Source of the DNA: JBHEPS01 sp046261635
Lineage (GTDB): Bacteria > Acidobacteriota > Thermoanaerobaculia > Gp7-AA8
Assembly: GCA_046261635.1 (NCBI GenBank)
Contig: JBHEOL010000335.1
Coordinates: 1 to 31,490, forward strand
Length of the DNA stretch: 31,490 bases
Reading direction: 5' to 3'
Both the position numbers and the translations under genes were made by a program. The notes under the pieces were generated by a model, which saw nothing but the letters and a program-made list of their open reading frames with translations, ran no database searches and had not been told where the DNA came from. Below, one piece after another: positions 24,410 to 31,490 of this stretch (the stretch's first letter is position 1; every line of letters begins with the position of its first letter).

Positions 24410-26227
24410 CTATACGCGGTGGAAGTGCTTCTCGATGTCGAGGTGGCGGATGTCGACGATGATCGGCCGGCCGTGCGGACAGGCGTAAGGGTTTGAGCTG
24501 GCGAGCAGGTCGGCGACCAGTCCCGCCATCTCGTCGCCCGAAAGAGGGCGATGGACCTTGATGGCGGCCTGGCAGGCGAGCGAGGCGACCACGCGGTCGC
24601 GAAGCCGCTTCACATGCGAGCCCTTCTCTTCCACCGCGCCATCGATCAGCTTCGCGAGGAAGCTCGGCAGGCTCTCCCGTCGGAGGATCGTCGGCACGGC
24701 GGAGATTGCGAAGGCGTTACCGGAGAACCGCTCGATGTCGAATCCGAGTGCGCGCAGCTCGTCGAGATGGGATTCCAGCAAGGCGGCTTCGCCGGCCGCG
24801 GTCTCGTGGATGAACGGTTCGAGAAGGCGCTGCGTCGGAGCACTGTCTCCGAGAGTCGCCTCGATCCGATCGTAAAGCACGCGCTCGTGAGCGACGTGCT
24901 GGTCGACGATGCGCAATCCCTCGGGGGTGTCGATCAGAATGTAGCTGTCGCGGTACTGGCCGACGATCCGCCCCTCCAGAGCTCCGACCGTCGAGGTTTC
25001 AAACCTCGGCGGAGGCGGCTGGACCAGAGGGCGGTCACGAAACAGCGGCGTGGCGGCAAAGTACGGGTCGGCGCCTGCTTCGGGCATCCCCTCGGAAACG
25101 ACGGTGCCGGGGACGAACGACCCGCCGATCGACGAGCCGGAAGCCGGGAGCCAGCCGGCGCCCGAGTAGCCTGGCGGCACCGAAGAGTCGTCGCCTCCCA
25201 GGAGCGCGCTTCCGCGCGCGGGCGCTCCGAGGGCACGGCGGATCGCCTGCTCGACCAGCACATGGATCTGCCCCGAATCGCGAAAGCGAACCTCCGTCTT
25301 GGCCGGATGGACATTGACGTCGACCGCTTCCGGGTCGATGTCGAGAAACAGGACGACCGCCGGATGACGGCCGTCGTCGAAGGCCTCGGCCGCGCGCGTG
25401 GCGGCGTGCGAGAGGACGCGGTCGCGGACCGACCGGCCGTTCACGAAGAAGTACTGGTTGCGGCGGCTCCCGAGGGAGGCTTCACGCGAGACGAAGCCGG
25501 TCGCCAGGGCGGGCCCGATTGAAAACTCGATCGGAGCCAGATCCTTCGCAGCACGATTTCCGATCACCTGCAGGATCCGCTCGCGCAGGTCGACCGCCGG
25601 AGGGAGGTCGAGCACGACCCGACCGTTGTGCGAGACCGAGAACGATCGGGTGGGATCGGGAAGCGCGTAGGACGAAACCACGCCGACGATCGCGCGGAAC
25701 TCGGCATCGGCGCTCTTGAGGAACTTCTGGCGGGCCGGGACGTTCTCGAACAGGTCTTCGACGCGGATCGTGGTCCCGCGGTCGCGCGCGGCAGGCCTGA
25801 TCTCGGGGTCGCGGCCCGGAAGGCAGAAGATCTCGGTTGCCTCGCCGCTCGCGGCGTCGGAAGTCAGAAGGGTGAAGCGGGAAACGCTGGCGATCGAAGG
25901 AAGGGCTTCGCCGCGGAACCCCAGGGACCGGATCGATACCAGGTCCTCGAACGCGGAGATTTTGGAGGTGGCGTGACGCTGGATCGCCAGGCGCGCTTCT
26001 TCCTCGTTCATCCCGGAGCCATCGTCGGCGATCTCGATCAGCTTGCGGCCGCCGAGCGCGAGAAGGATCTCGATCCGGCTCGCCCCTGCATCGATCGCGT
26101 TCTCGACCAGCTCCTTGACCACGGACGCGGGACGTTCGACCACCTCGCCGGCGGCGATCTTGTTGATCAGATCCGAGGGGAGTACGCGGATCCGCGAACC
26201 GGTCTGCTCGCGGGAAACGGGGGACAT
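24410..26227 (-). CDS. mutL: DNA mismatch repair protein MutL
   Basis: A 605-aa GHKL ATPase that couples MutS to strand incision. N-terminal motifs are NKIAAGEVVERPASVVKELVENAIDAGA, DDGSGM, RHATSKI and GFRGEALPSIASV; then FVNGR and VNVHPAKTEVRF. A Pro/Gly-rich linker (about 340-405) leads to the C-terminal domain with GQYRDSYIL, DQHVAHERVLYD, ACQAAIK, CPHGRP and terminal FHR. CPHGRP and the FxR end mark the endonuclease-type MutL found in bacteria without MutH. The DQHA-x2-E-x4-E metal motif deviates (A to V, final E to D). TACAAT lies 6 nt before ATG 26227 and no Shine-Dalgarno is present, so the mRNA may be leaderless. A 7-bp-phased palindromic repeat lies immediately upstream. Confidence 0.96.
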   Translation of the reverse strand: MSPVSREQTGSRIRVLPSDLINKIAAGEVVERPASVVKELVENAIDAGASRIEILLALGGRKLIEIADDGSGMNEEEARLAIQRHATSKISAFEDLVSIRSLGFRGEALPSIASVSRFTLLTSDAASGEATEIFCLPGRDPEIRPAARDRGTTIRVEDLFENVPARQKFLKSADAEFRAIVGVVSSYALPDPTRSFSVSHNGRVVLDLPPAVDLRERILQVIGNRAAKDLAPIEFSIGPALATGFVSREASLGSRRNQYFFVNGRSVRDRVLSHAATRAAEAFDDGRHPAVVLFLDIDPEAVDVNVHPAKTEVRFRDSGQIHVLVEQAIRRALGAPARGSALLGGDDSSVPPGYSGAGWLPASGSSIGGSFVPGTVVSEGMPEAGADPYFAATPLFRDRPLVQPPPPRFETSTVGALEGRIVGQYRDSYILIDTPEGLRIVDQHVAHERVLYDRIEATLGDSAPTQRLLEPFIHETAAGEAALLESHLDELRALGFDIERFSGNAFAISAVPTILRRESLPSFLAKLIDGAVEEKGSHVKRLRDRVVASLACQAAIKVHRPLSGDEMAGLVADLLASSNPYACPHGRPIIVDIRHLDIEKHFHRV

Positions 26228-26431
26228 GGCGGTATTGTAAAGGACGACGGGGAGGGGGGAAGAAAGGCAGAAGTCAAAAGGCAGAAGGCAGAAGTAAAGA
26301 CAGAGACAAGATCCAAGGTCCCGTGCGTCACCCTGAGAGAGCGCGTAAACCGCCCCGCTCTTTGCTCTTGCCCTTGCCTTTACTTCTGCCTTCTGCCTTC
26401 TGACTTCTGACTTTCCCTAGTCCCTGGCCCC
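26228..26431. repeat. Palindromic element of 7-bp units, locus A
   Basis: Between mutL and the MDR gene. The left arm carries purine-rich heptamers AGGCAGA/AGTCAAA (26265-26292). The right arm has CTTCTGC twice and CTTCTGA twice (26383-26410), then CTTTCCC, TAGTCCC and TGGCCCC (26411-26431). A 20-bp stretch at 26280-26299 is the exact reverse complement of 26378-26397, so transcripts on either strand can form a long hairpin with a roughly 80-nt loop. The right arm includes the stop codon of the MDR gene. It has the same unit order as locus B (28846-28996). Confidence 0.85.
26234..26239 (-). promoter_or_regulatory. -10 box of mutL (leaderless candidate)
   Basis: TACAAT on the minus strand, then 6 nt, then ATG 26227. 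This spacing places transcription start at the A of ATG. Confidence 0.5.
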
Positions 26432-27457
26432 TCCCACCCGCAACACGATCTTCCCGAACGCTTCGCGCTCTTCCAGCAGGCGATGCCCTTCGGCGACCTG
26501 TTCGAGCGGGAGGATGCGGTCGATGACCGGCTGGAGGCGGCCCGCTTCGACGTGCTGCATGATCTGGTGGAGCTCGGCGAGACTACCCATCGTAGAGCCG
26601 AGGATCGAAAGCAACTTGAAGAAGACGAGGCGCAGATTGATCGACACGTCCGCACCGCTCGTCGCCCCGCATGTGACCAGCCGGCCACCGCGAGCGAGCG
26701 AGCGCATCGAACCGTCGAACGTGTCGGCACCGACGTGCTCGAACACGACATCCACCCCTCGCTTTCCGGTGAGGCGGCGGATCTCCTGCGCGAAGTCGGT
26801 CTCGCGATAGAGGATCACCTCATCCGCGCCGAGCTCGCGCGCCCGCTGCTGCTTCTGTTGTGAGCCGACCGTCGTGAAGACGGTTGCGCCCCACAGTTTC
26901 GCGATCTGGACTCCTGCGCTTCCGACGCCGGAGCCTCCCGCATGAACGAGCACCGTCTCGCCCGGGCGCAGCTGCGCCCTCGCGACGAGCATGTGCCAGG
27001 CCGTGAGGAAGTCGAGCGGAATCGCCGCCGCCTCCTCGAACGAGAGCGCGGCCGGCTTCCGGATCAGGTTCCGGACGGGGACCGGCATGATTTCGGCCGC
27101 CCCCCCGTTTTTCGATTCGCCGAAGATGCCGTAGTCGCGGCAGAGCGGATCCTCCCCGCTGAGGCAGGCGATGCAGGTGCCACAGCTGTAGCCGGGCGCG
27201 ACGATGACCTCGTCTCCCTCATTCCATCCTTCGGCTCCGTCAGGAAGGGAACGGATGACTCCGCTCGCTTCCGAGCCCGGAATCATCGGAAGCGGAAAGC
27301 GGTGGCCGGGGACGCCCCGGCGGAGCCAGAGATCGAGGTGGTTGAGCGCGACCGCACGGACTGTGACGAGCGCGTGACCGCCAGGTTCGGGATCGGGAAG
27401 CTCAGCCATTTCGAGGCGGTCGAAGCCACCATGTTCGCGGATGAGAACTGCTTTCAT
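26417..27457 (-). CDS. Zinc-binding MDR alcohol dehydrogenase/quinone oxidoreductase-like
   Basis: A 346-aa medium-chain dehydrogenase/reductase. The N-terminal GroES-like domain has the structural-zinc lobe C92, C95, C98 and C106 (CGTCIACLSGEDPLC). The catalytic-zinc Cys is replaced in ALNHLDLWLRRG, as in quinone-oxidoreductase-like MDR proteins, so hydride transfer without a catalytic zinc is likely. The Rossmann domain has HAGGSGVGSAG (172-182) for NAD(P)H. Substrate unknown; probably an enone or quinone. TAATAT lies 6 nt before ATG 27457. The last codons (GARD) and the TAG stop fall inside the heptamer repeat, so the C-terminus has been shaped by that element. Confidence 0.88.
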   Translation of the reverse strand: MKAVLIREHGGFDRLEMAELPDPEPGGHALVTVRAVALNHLDLWLRRGVPGHRFPLPMIPGSEASGVIRSLPDGAEGWNEGDEVIVAPGYSCGTCIACLSGEDPLCRDYGIFGESKNGGAAEIMPVPVRNLIRKPAALSFEEAAAIPLDFLTAWHMLVARAQLRPGETVLVHAGGSGVGSAGVQIAKLWGATVFTTVGSQQKQQRARELGADEVILYRETDFAQEIRRLTGKRGVDVVFEHVGADTFDGSMRSLARGGRLVTCGATSGADVSINLRLVFFKLLSILGSTMGSLAELHQIMQHVEAGRLQPVIDRILPLEQVAEGHRLLEEREAFGKIVLRVGGARD

Positions 27458-27463
27458 TCCCCC

Positions 27464-27469
27464 ATATTA
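27464..27469 (-). promoter_or_regulatory. -10 box of the MDR gene (leaderless candidate)
   Basis: TAATAT, then GGGGGA, then ATG 27457. The geometry is the same as at mutL. The G-rich spacer is too close to be a normal Shine-Dalgarno. Confidence 0.5.
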
Positions 27470-27565
27470 GCCGCAGCGGGCCATGCCGGTCCGGTGGTAT
27501 GCTCGGGGGCGTGCCGCGGGCCGGCCGTGGCACATCGGTTGCTTCGGTACCAGGTACCTTCCGCG

Positions 27566-27742
27566 ATGCTTCGACGTCTCAGCGCAGTCCTCGGCATCAT
27601 CCTTCTCGTTGCGATTCTGATCGCTCTCGTCTGGGCCGTGCACCAGCATCGGCTCGATACCGGGGGGACCGCCGAGGAGACACGCGTGCAGTCCAGGTCG
27701 ACCGTCGCGGAACAGCAAGCGGAAGGAGAACAGACATGCTAG
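27566..27742 (+). CDS. Small single-helix membrane protein (58 aa)
   Basis: Short basic N-terminus (MLRRLS), one hydrophobic helix (about 7-25) and a polar tail rich in T, E and Q ending in Cys. The family is not recognised. Support comes from the membrane-protein pattern and from overlap: its TAG (27740-27742) overlaps the ATG (27736) of the eRF1-like gene by 7 bp, and GGAAGGAG at 27721-27728 lies in its coding sequence. It is probably made together with the downstream protein and might anchor or recruit it. It has no clear Shine-Dalgarno of its own. Confidence 0.6.
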   Translation: MLRRLSAVLGIILLVAILIALVWAVHQHRLDTGGTAEETRVQSRSTVAEQQAEGEQTC

Positions 27743-28845
27743 AGAATCGCCTCCGGGAGCTCGCCAGCCGTGAAAGCAGCGGCCCTTTCCTCAGTCTTTA
27801 TCTGGACACGCAGCGTGGCGATGACACCCAGAAGGATCGGATCCGGGTCTTCCTCAAGAACGAGACCCAGAAGATCCGGGAAAACCTCGGCGGGAACGGC
27901 CACGACGCCGCGATCGAGAAAGGAATCCGGCAGATCGAGAAGTGGATGGAGAACGAGCTCGCTCCGGAGACGCGCGGCGTGGCGATCTTCGCCTGCCCCA
28001 CCGATGAAGTGTTCATCCCTCTGGAACTGCCGGTTACGGTCGTGCCGGAGCTGTCGATCGGCATGCGCCCCCACCTGCGACAGCTGGCGCGGCTCAAGCG
28101 GCGTAATCCCCGTGTCGCACTCGCGATGGTGGACGCCAAGTACGCCCGCCTTTTCACTCTCGAGTTCGGAAAAATTCTCAGCGAGATCGACCTCTCCGAT
28201 CCCGACATGCCGCGCCGTCACGATCAGGGCGGGTGGTCGCAGGCGAACATGCAGCGTCACGTACAGGATCACATCGACCGTCACCACAAGGAGGTCGGCG
28301 AGGCCCTCGAGAAGATGGTCGAACAGGGGCATTTCGAACGGGTCATCCTTTCGGGCCAGGACCGCAACCTGGCCAACTTCCGGAACTACCTCCCCAAGCG
28401 GGTGGTCGAGAAGGTGATCGGCACGCTCCATCTCGACATCCGGAGCTCGGCCGAGGAGATCATCGAGGCATGCCGCGGCCTGGTCGAAGAGCACCAGGCC
28501 GGACAGATCACCCATCAGCTCGATTCGCTGATCACCGCTGCCTCATCGGCAGGACGCGGCGCGCTCGGCAACGCTGCCGTGATCGACGCCGTGAACCAGC
28601 GCAAACTCCAGCATCTGTTCGTCTCCGAGCAGGCCTCTTCCCGAGGATGGCGCTGCACCGCCTGCAACACGATCGGGGAGTCCATTCCGGTCGGTTGCCC
28701 GGTTTGCGGGGAGGCAGTCATGACGGTGGAACTGATCGAAGAATTCATCGCCGCCTCCCACCGGGCGGATGCGCAGGTCGATTTCGTCCCCCTCGGATCG
28801 CCGCTGGACGACAGCCAGGGAGTCGGCGCGCTGCTCCGGTTCTGA
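27736..28845 (+). CDS. Bacterial eRF1-like (baeRF/Vms1-type) protein with zinc ribbon
   Basis: A 369-aa cytosolic protein resembling the archaeo-eukaryotic release factor superfamily found in bacteria (baeRF; relatives of Vms1/ANKZF1 peptidyl-tRNA hydrolases). The central domain has FTLEFGKILSE and RRHDQGGWSQ, then a basic, His-rich helix. GGWSQ (165-169) occupies the place of the GGQ loop of eRF1 and keeps a Gln. A second domain (about 200-300) follows, then a zinc ribbon with C307, C310, C321 and C324. A role in releasing nascent chains from tRNA on stalled or hibernating ribosomes is inferred from the family. GGAAGGAG lies 7 nt before ATG 27736, which overlaps the end of a small membrane-protein gene. 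Its 3' end adjoins heptamer repeat locus B. Confidence 0.8.
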   Translation: MLENRLRELASRESSGPFLSLYLDTQRGDDTQKDRIRVFLKNETQKIRENLGGNGHDAAIEKGIRQIEKWMENELAPETRGVAIFACPTDEVFIPLELPVTVVPELSIGMRPHLRQLARLKRRNPRVALAMVDAKYARLFTLEFGKILSEIDLSDPDMPRRHDQGGWSQANMQRHVQDHIDRHHKEVGEALEKMVEQGHFERVILSGQDRNLANFRNYLPKRVVEKVIGTLHLDIRSSAEEIIEACRGLVEEHQAGQITHQLDSLITAASSAGRGALGNAAVIDAVNQRKLQHLFVSEQASSRGWRCTACNTIGESIPVGCPVCGEAVMTVELIEEFIAASHRADAQVDFVPLGSPLDDSQGVGALLRF

Positions 28846-28996
28846 CGGAGAAGACAGGGGCTAGGGACCAGGGAAAGGCAAAGGCAACAAACGGAACCCG
28901 GCCAACTCCCGGGAGTACTTCCGCCTTCCGCCTTCCGCCTTCTGACTTCTGACTTCTGACTTCTGGCTTCTGGCTTTCCCTGGCCCCTGGCCCCTT
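28846..28996. repeat. Palindromic element of 7-bp units, locus B
   Basis: It fills the gap between two convergent stop codons. Eleven consecutive 7-mers run from 28918 to 28994: CTTCCGC three times, CTTCTGA three times, CTTCTGG twice, CTTTCCC, then TGGCCCC twice. The left arm has GGGGCTA, GGGACCA and GGGAAAG (28857-28877), which pair with the right end (19 of 21 positions). A perfect 12-bp palindrome ACTCCCGGGAGT (28905-28916) lies near the centre. The long hairpin may act as a bidirectional transcription end. Confidence 0.9.
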
Positions 28997-30385
28997 CTAC
29001 CGCAGCGTTCGCGCCGAGAGGCGAAGCTCTCCCACGCTCAGGTGATCCGGGTAAACGATCGGCTCCGCGTAGATCGCCGTGACGAGGAAGCTGTAGTGGC
29101 GGACGCGAACCGTCGCCTCGAAACCGATCCCGACGTCGACCACCCACTGGTCGAGCTCCACCAGATCCGCGGGGTCGAACACCGAAGCTCCAGCGCCTCC
29201 GTAGAGGATGCCGTAGAGGTCGTTGACCCGGGCGCCGAACACCCGGTAGTTCCGGTCCCGGAAGAGCGGCTTGAGAAACTCGTTCGAGACGTGCAGTTCG
29301 TCGGTTCCGCGGCCCGAGTCGATTCCTTTGAGAGCGTCGCGTCCGCCGAGCCGGAACAGCTCGTAGCGGGGGATGCTGAACTCGTCCCAGTCGTCGACCT
29401 CGGGATCGTCCGTGATCCTCTTCTCCTCGAGGAAGGTTCCGAAATGCACGCGCGTGAAGATCACCGAGTCGTTCTCGAGATCGAACCTCTTGAGCAGCTC
29501 CGTCTGGAGCTTGATGTACTCGAAGTCGCTTCCGAAGACGTCCGAGGACCAGGTGACTGCCGTGGCGAGGCCGAGCTGCTGCGGACCGACGTCCCGATAC
29601 GCGGTCAGGACCGGAATGATCCGTCCCCTCTGTTCCCCCACGATCGAGTTGAGGCGCTCGTCACTTTCGGTGCCGAGCTGGAAGCCCATCTTGAAATAGT
29701 TATTCGTCTTGTCGTTGTCCGGCCGGGTGAGGTCACCGAAGGCGAGCGCGTCGACCTGGGCCAGCAGCGTGTAGCGCCGGTTGTAGTTCTCCGGATAGGT
29801 GAACAGCAGCAGCGCGCCCCGGACGCGGTCGAACTCTTCGGTATCCCCTCCCAGCTGGTCGAACTCGAGCTCGTCGAAGACGCTCAGCTTGTAGGTGAAG
29901 TTCCGCGAGTAGTACTTGTAGCGGAGGAAGGTCGAGATGTCCCCGTCGACGAAGTTGTAGTTGACCTGCCCCTCGAACAGCGAGTTCTTGATCAGCCGCC
30001 TCACCTTCAGGTCGAATTCCCCTTCCGGCAGGTAGATATTCGCGTCGGAGAAGGGGTCTCCCCCCTCCGAGCCTCGGACGGGAACGACGGGGGTCGGGGG
30101 GAGGTCGCCCGGGATCCGGTCCTCTTCCTCTCCCTCCTGGGGGGGCTCCTCGGTCTGGAGACCGCTGGCCGGGTCGTCCGCCTGAGGAAGACCCTTCGGC
30201 TGATTTTCCGAATCGGGAGACTGCTGGCCTGAGGGGACTTTCTCGTCTTCAGGCCGCGGGGGGGTCGGTTCGAGAAGGGGCGGTGTCTCGTCGGGCGGCT
30301 CGGGAGGGGGCGGGGCCTGCGCCGAGGCGGAAGCGGGGGCCATCATGAGGAAAAGCAAGAGAACGAAGGTGCTTATGGCCCTCAA
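28997..30385 (-). CDS. Outer-membrane beta-barrel protein with Pro-rich N-terminus (Omp85/BamA-barrel-like)
   Basis: A 462-aa protein. Signal peptide MRAISTFVLLLFLMMAPASASAQ, then an about 90-residue Pro/Glu/Asp-rich segment, then a barrel-like region of alternating aromatic and polar strands. Near the C-terminus, LFRLGGRDALKGIDSG and ELHVSNEFLKPLF resemble the L-R-G-F and strand motifs of surface-antigen (D15/Omp85) barrels. POTRA domains are not seen and the C-terminal residue is Arg rather than Phe, so the assignment is tentative. The start is taken as TTG 30385: AAAGGAG lies 6 nt before it and it begins the signal peptide, while no ATG does. It is divergent from the barrel gene at the right edge and convergent with the eRF1-like gene. 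Confidence 0.72.
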   Translation of the reverse strand: MRAISTFVLLLFLMMAPASASAQAPPPPEPPDETPPLLEPTPPRPEDEKVPSGQQSPDSENQPKGLPQADDPASGLQTEEPPQEGEEEDRIPGDLPPTPVVPVRGSEGGDPFSDANIYLPEGEFDLKVRRLIKNSLFEGQVNYNFVDGDISTFLRYKYYSRNFTYKLSVFDELEFDQLGGDTEEFDRVRGALLLFTYPENYNRRYTLLAQVDALAFGDLTRPDNDKTNNYFKMGFQLGTESDERLNSIVGEQRGRIIPVLTAYRDVGPQQLGLATAVTWSSDVFGSDFEYIKLQTELLKRFDLENDSVIFTRVHFGTFLEEKRITDDPEVDDWDEFSIPRYELFRLGGRDALKGIDSGRGTDELHVSNEFLKPLFRDRNYRVFGARVNDLYGILYGGAGASVFDPADLVELDQWVVDVGIGFEATVRVRHYSFLVTAIYAEPIVYPDHLSVGELRLSARTLR

Positions 30386-30496
30386 GACGGGCTCCTTTGG
30401 GGACTGGATCGCTCCTCCGGGGTCGACCAGGAGGGACGGCAGGTGTAGTAAGCTTTTGTCGCATGAAATCTTAACATCGGGCGGGGTTCGCGCGTG

Positions 30497-30512
30497 TGGC
30501 ACATGATTTGTA
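30497..30512 (+). promoter_or_regulatory. Sigma-54-like element before the right-edge outer-membrane gene
   Basis: TGGCACA, then TGAT, then TTGTA; it matches TGGCACG-N4-TTGCA except at the 7th base and the -12 C. The predicted start lies about 65 nt before ATG 30589. Confidence 0.35.
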
Positions 30513-30588
30513 GGCTTCGCGGTTGTTCAGTGCTCGGCGCCGCTTCGGCCACGGGTGGGGAATCGTGCGATTTAGTCAGGAGGAGTGA

Positions 30589-31490
30589 ATGTTAAGGAAA
30601 ATCAGGGTTATCCCATCTCTTCTGATGCTGGTGATGATGGTGGCGCCCGCGGCGTCGGCCCAGGTCATCAGCTACGAAGATCAGTTGCGCCTGGTCTCTC
30701 CGAGTACGAGTGGAGAAATCGGGCTGTTCACCGCCCTCACGGGAGACACGCTCCGCCAGGGCGACTGGTCCTTCAGCGTGTACTACAACAACTACGACTA
30801 CCTCGCGGCTCCGGCGCCTCCACAGTTCCGCATCCCGTCTGGCCGTGAGTACCGGGAATTCGACTTCGACGACACGCGCGTGTCGGCCTCGATCGGTTAC
30901 GGCATCACGGACCGGTGGGAAATCGTCGCGTCGATCCCCTATGTCATGCTGGAGAACAACGCCGGCGACGCCTCGGGCTTCCACAATGGTTATCTCTATC
31001 AGGGTGAGTTCGACGAGAGCGGCATCGGCAATCTGCATATCGGCACCAAGTTCCGCCTCACTTCGCTCGACAGCGATCATCGCGTCGCAATGTCGCTGTT
31101 CGCCGACCTCGGCACCGGCGACGAGGAAGTCGCCGGAGACGGTGGCTACGGTGTGGGCCTCCACTGGACCAAGGGAATCGGAACTCTCGGCGCAACCTAT
31201 TTCGCCGCCGAGGATCCGGACAGCTCGGAAAACTTCTTCACCACCGACGCTCCGAATCAGATTCGCATCGACGCCGGTCTGAATGTCCCCCTCAGCTTCT
31301 GGGAGACGACGAACTGGATCAGCGAGATCAACGCGATCATGTACAACGGGGCCGACTTCGAGCCCGATGACGTGGTTTACCTCGTCACCGGACTTCGCCA
31401 CTGGTTCGGGACGAGCGGTTGGGCCCTCAACGCCGCCCTACGCCTGAACGCAACCATGCTGGGAAGCGACAACGGCTCGTGCCCGGTGGG
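30589..31490 (+). CDS. Outer-membrane beta-barrel protein, partial (OmpA-type N-terminal barrel)
   Basis: The first 300 codons of a secreted protein; the 3' end lies beyond the window. A signal peptide (MLRKIRVIPSLLMLVMMVAPAASA, cleaved before Q) is followed by the sequence of a transporter-like barrel: LTGDTLRQGDWSFSVYYNNYDY, DDTRVSASIGYGITDRWEIVASIPY, IGNLHIGTKFRL and RVAMSLFADLGTG. This alternating pattern is typical of N-terminal barrels of OmpA-family proteins in Acidobacteriota-like genomes, where a peptidoglycan-binding OmpA domain may follow; that part is not in the window. AGGAGGAG (30578-30585) lies 3 nt before ATG 30589. A sigma-54-like element lies 76 nt upstream of the start. Confidence 0.8.
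   Translation, partial: MLRKIRVIPSLLMLVMMVAPAASAQVISYEDQLRLVSPSTSGEIGLFTALTGDTLRQGDWSFSVYYNNYDYLAAPAPPQFRIPSGREYREFDFDDTRVSASIGYGITDRWEIVASIPYVMLENNAGDASGFHNGYLYQGEFDESGIGNLHIGTKFRLTSLDSDHRVAMSLFADLGTGDEEVAGDGGYGVGLHWTKGIGTLGATYFAAEDPDSSENFFTTDAPNQIRIDAGLNVPLSFWETTNWISEINAIMYNGADFEPDDVVYLVTGLRHWFGTSGWALNAALRLNATMLGSDNGSCPV

Noticed and set aside
27499..27735. N-terminal extension of the eRF1-like protein upstream of 27736
   Set aside because: The open frame continues upstream, but a strong GGAAGGAG sits 7 nt before ATG 27736 and the upstream residues are Arg/Ser-rich and shadow the small membrane protein frame.
28918..28994. Tandem heptamers as a CRISPR array or coding repeat
   Set aside because: Units are 7 bp with no spacers and lie between two stop codons with no open frame of interest.

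Overview
The window is a high-GC, gene-dense stretch of a Gram-negative chromosome. LpxC, outer-membrane barrel proteins and lipoprotein signals show an outer membrane. The DUF4390-NtrY-NtrX operon, free-standing GspG-like pilins, several YfhO-type membrane glycosyltransferases and the 7-bp-phased intergenic repeats suggest Acidobacteriota. That placement is inferred from gene content; there is no rRNA or similarity search behind it. No phage, insertion sequence, CRISPR array or plasmid function was seen.

Layout. (a) 1-5069, minus strand: an M20-family peptidase with one N-terminal membrane anchor, two tandem GspG-like pilins (each behind a sigma-54-like site), a strong terminator, then an M20 lipoprotein peptidase and a YfhO-like membrane protein cut by the window edge. 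(b) 5068-11982: surface-glycan block with an ALG5-like GT2, a second YfhO-like protein, and a co-oriented set of GT2 plus two GT-C-like membrane proteins. (c) 11976-18277: glyA, a third YfhO-like protein, folC, accD and smpB. (d) 18626-23610, plus strand: lpxC, a DUF4390 protein and an NtrY/NtrX-type sigma-54 two-component system, followed by tRNA-Gly with its own promoter and terminator. (e) 23830-27457, minus strand: YraN-like nuclease-fold protein, mutL and a zinc-binding MDR dehydrogenase. (f) 27566-31490: a 58-aa membrane protein overlapping a bacterial eRF1-like (baeRF/Vms1-type) protein with a zinc ribbon, then two outer-membrane proteins, the last cut by the window edge.

How the parts fit. 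The GT2 enzymes probably charge a polyprenyl phosphate with a sugar, and the YfhO/GT-C proteins probably transfer it on the outer face of the inner membrane. This resembles known three-component glycosylation systems, but no flippase is visible. lpxC is co-oriented with a sigma-54-type two-component system, and sigma-54-like sites lie before both pilins and the last outer-membrane gene, so an envelope regulon is plausible but unproven.

The least explained structures are: two palindromic intergenic elements built of 7-bp units (26228-26431 and 28846-28996); two near-identical GTGTGG-N8-CCACAC dyads flanking lpxC; a hairpin that buries the lpxC Shine-Dalgarno sequence; a recurring -10-like hexamer 6-11 nt before start codons that lack a Shine-Dalgarno, suggesting leaderless mRNAs; and long antisense overlaps at the 3' ends of two of the YfhO-like genes.
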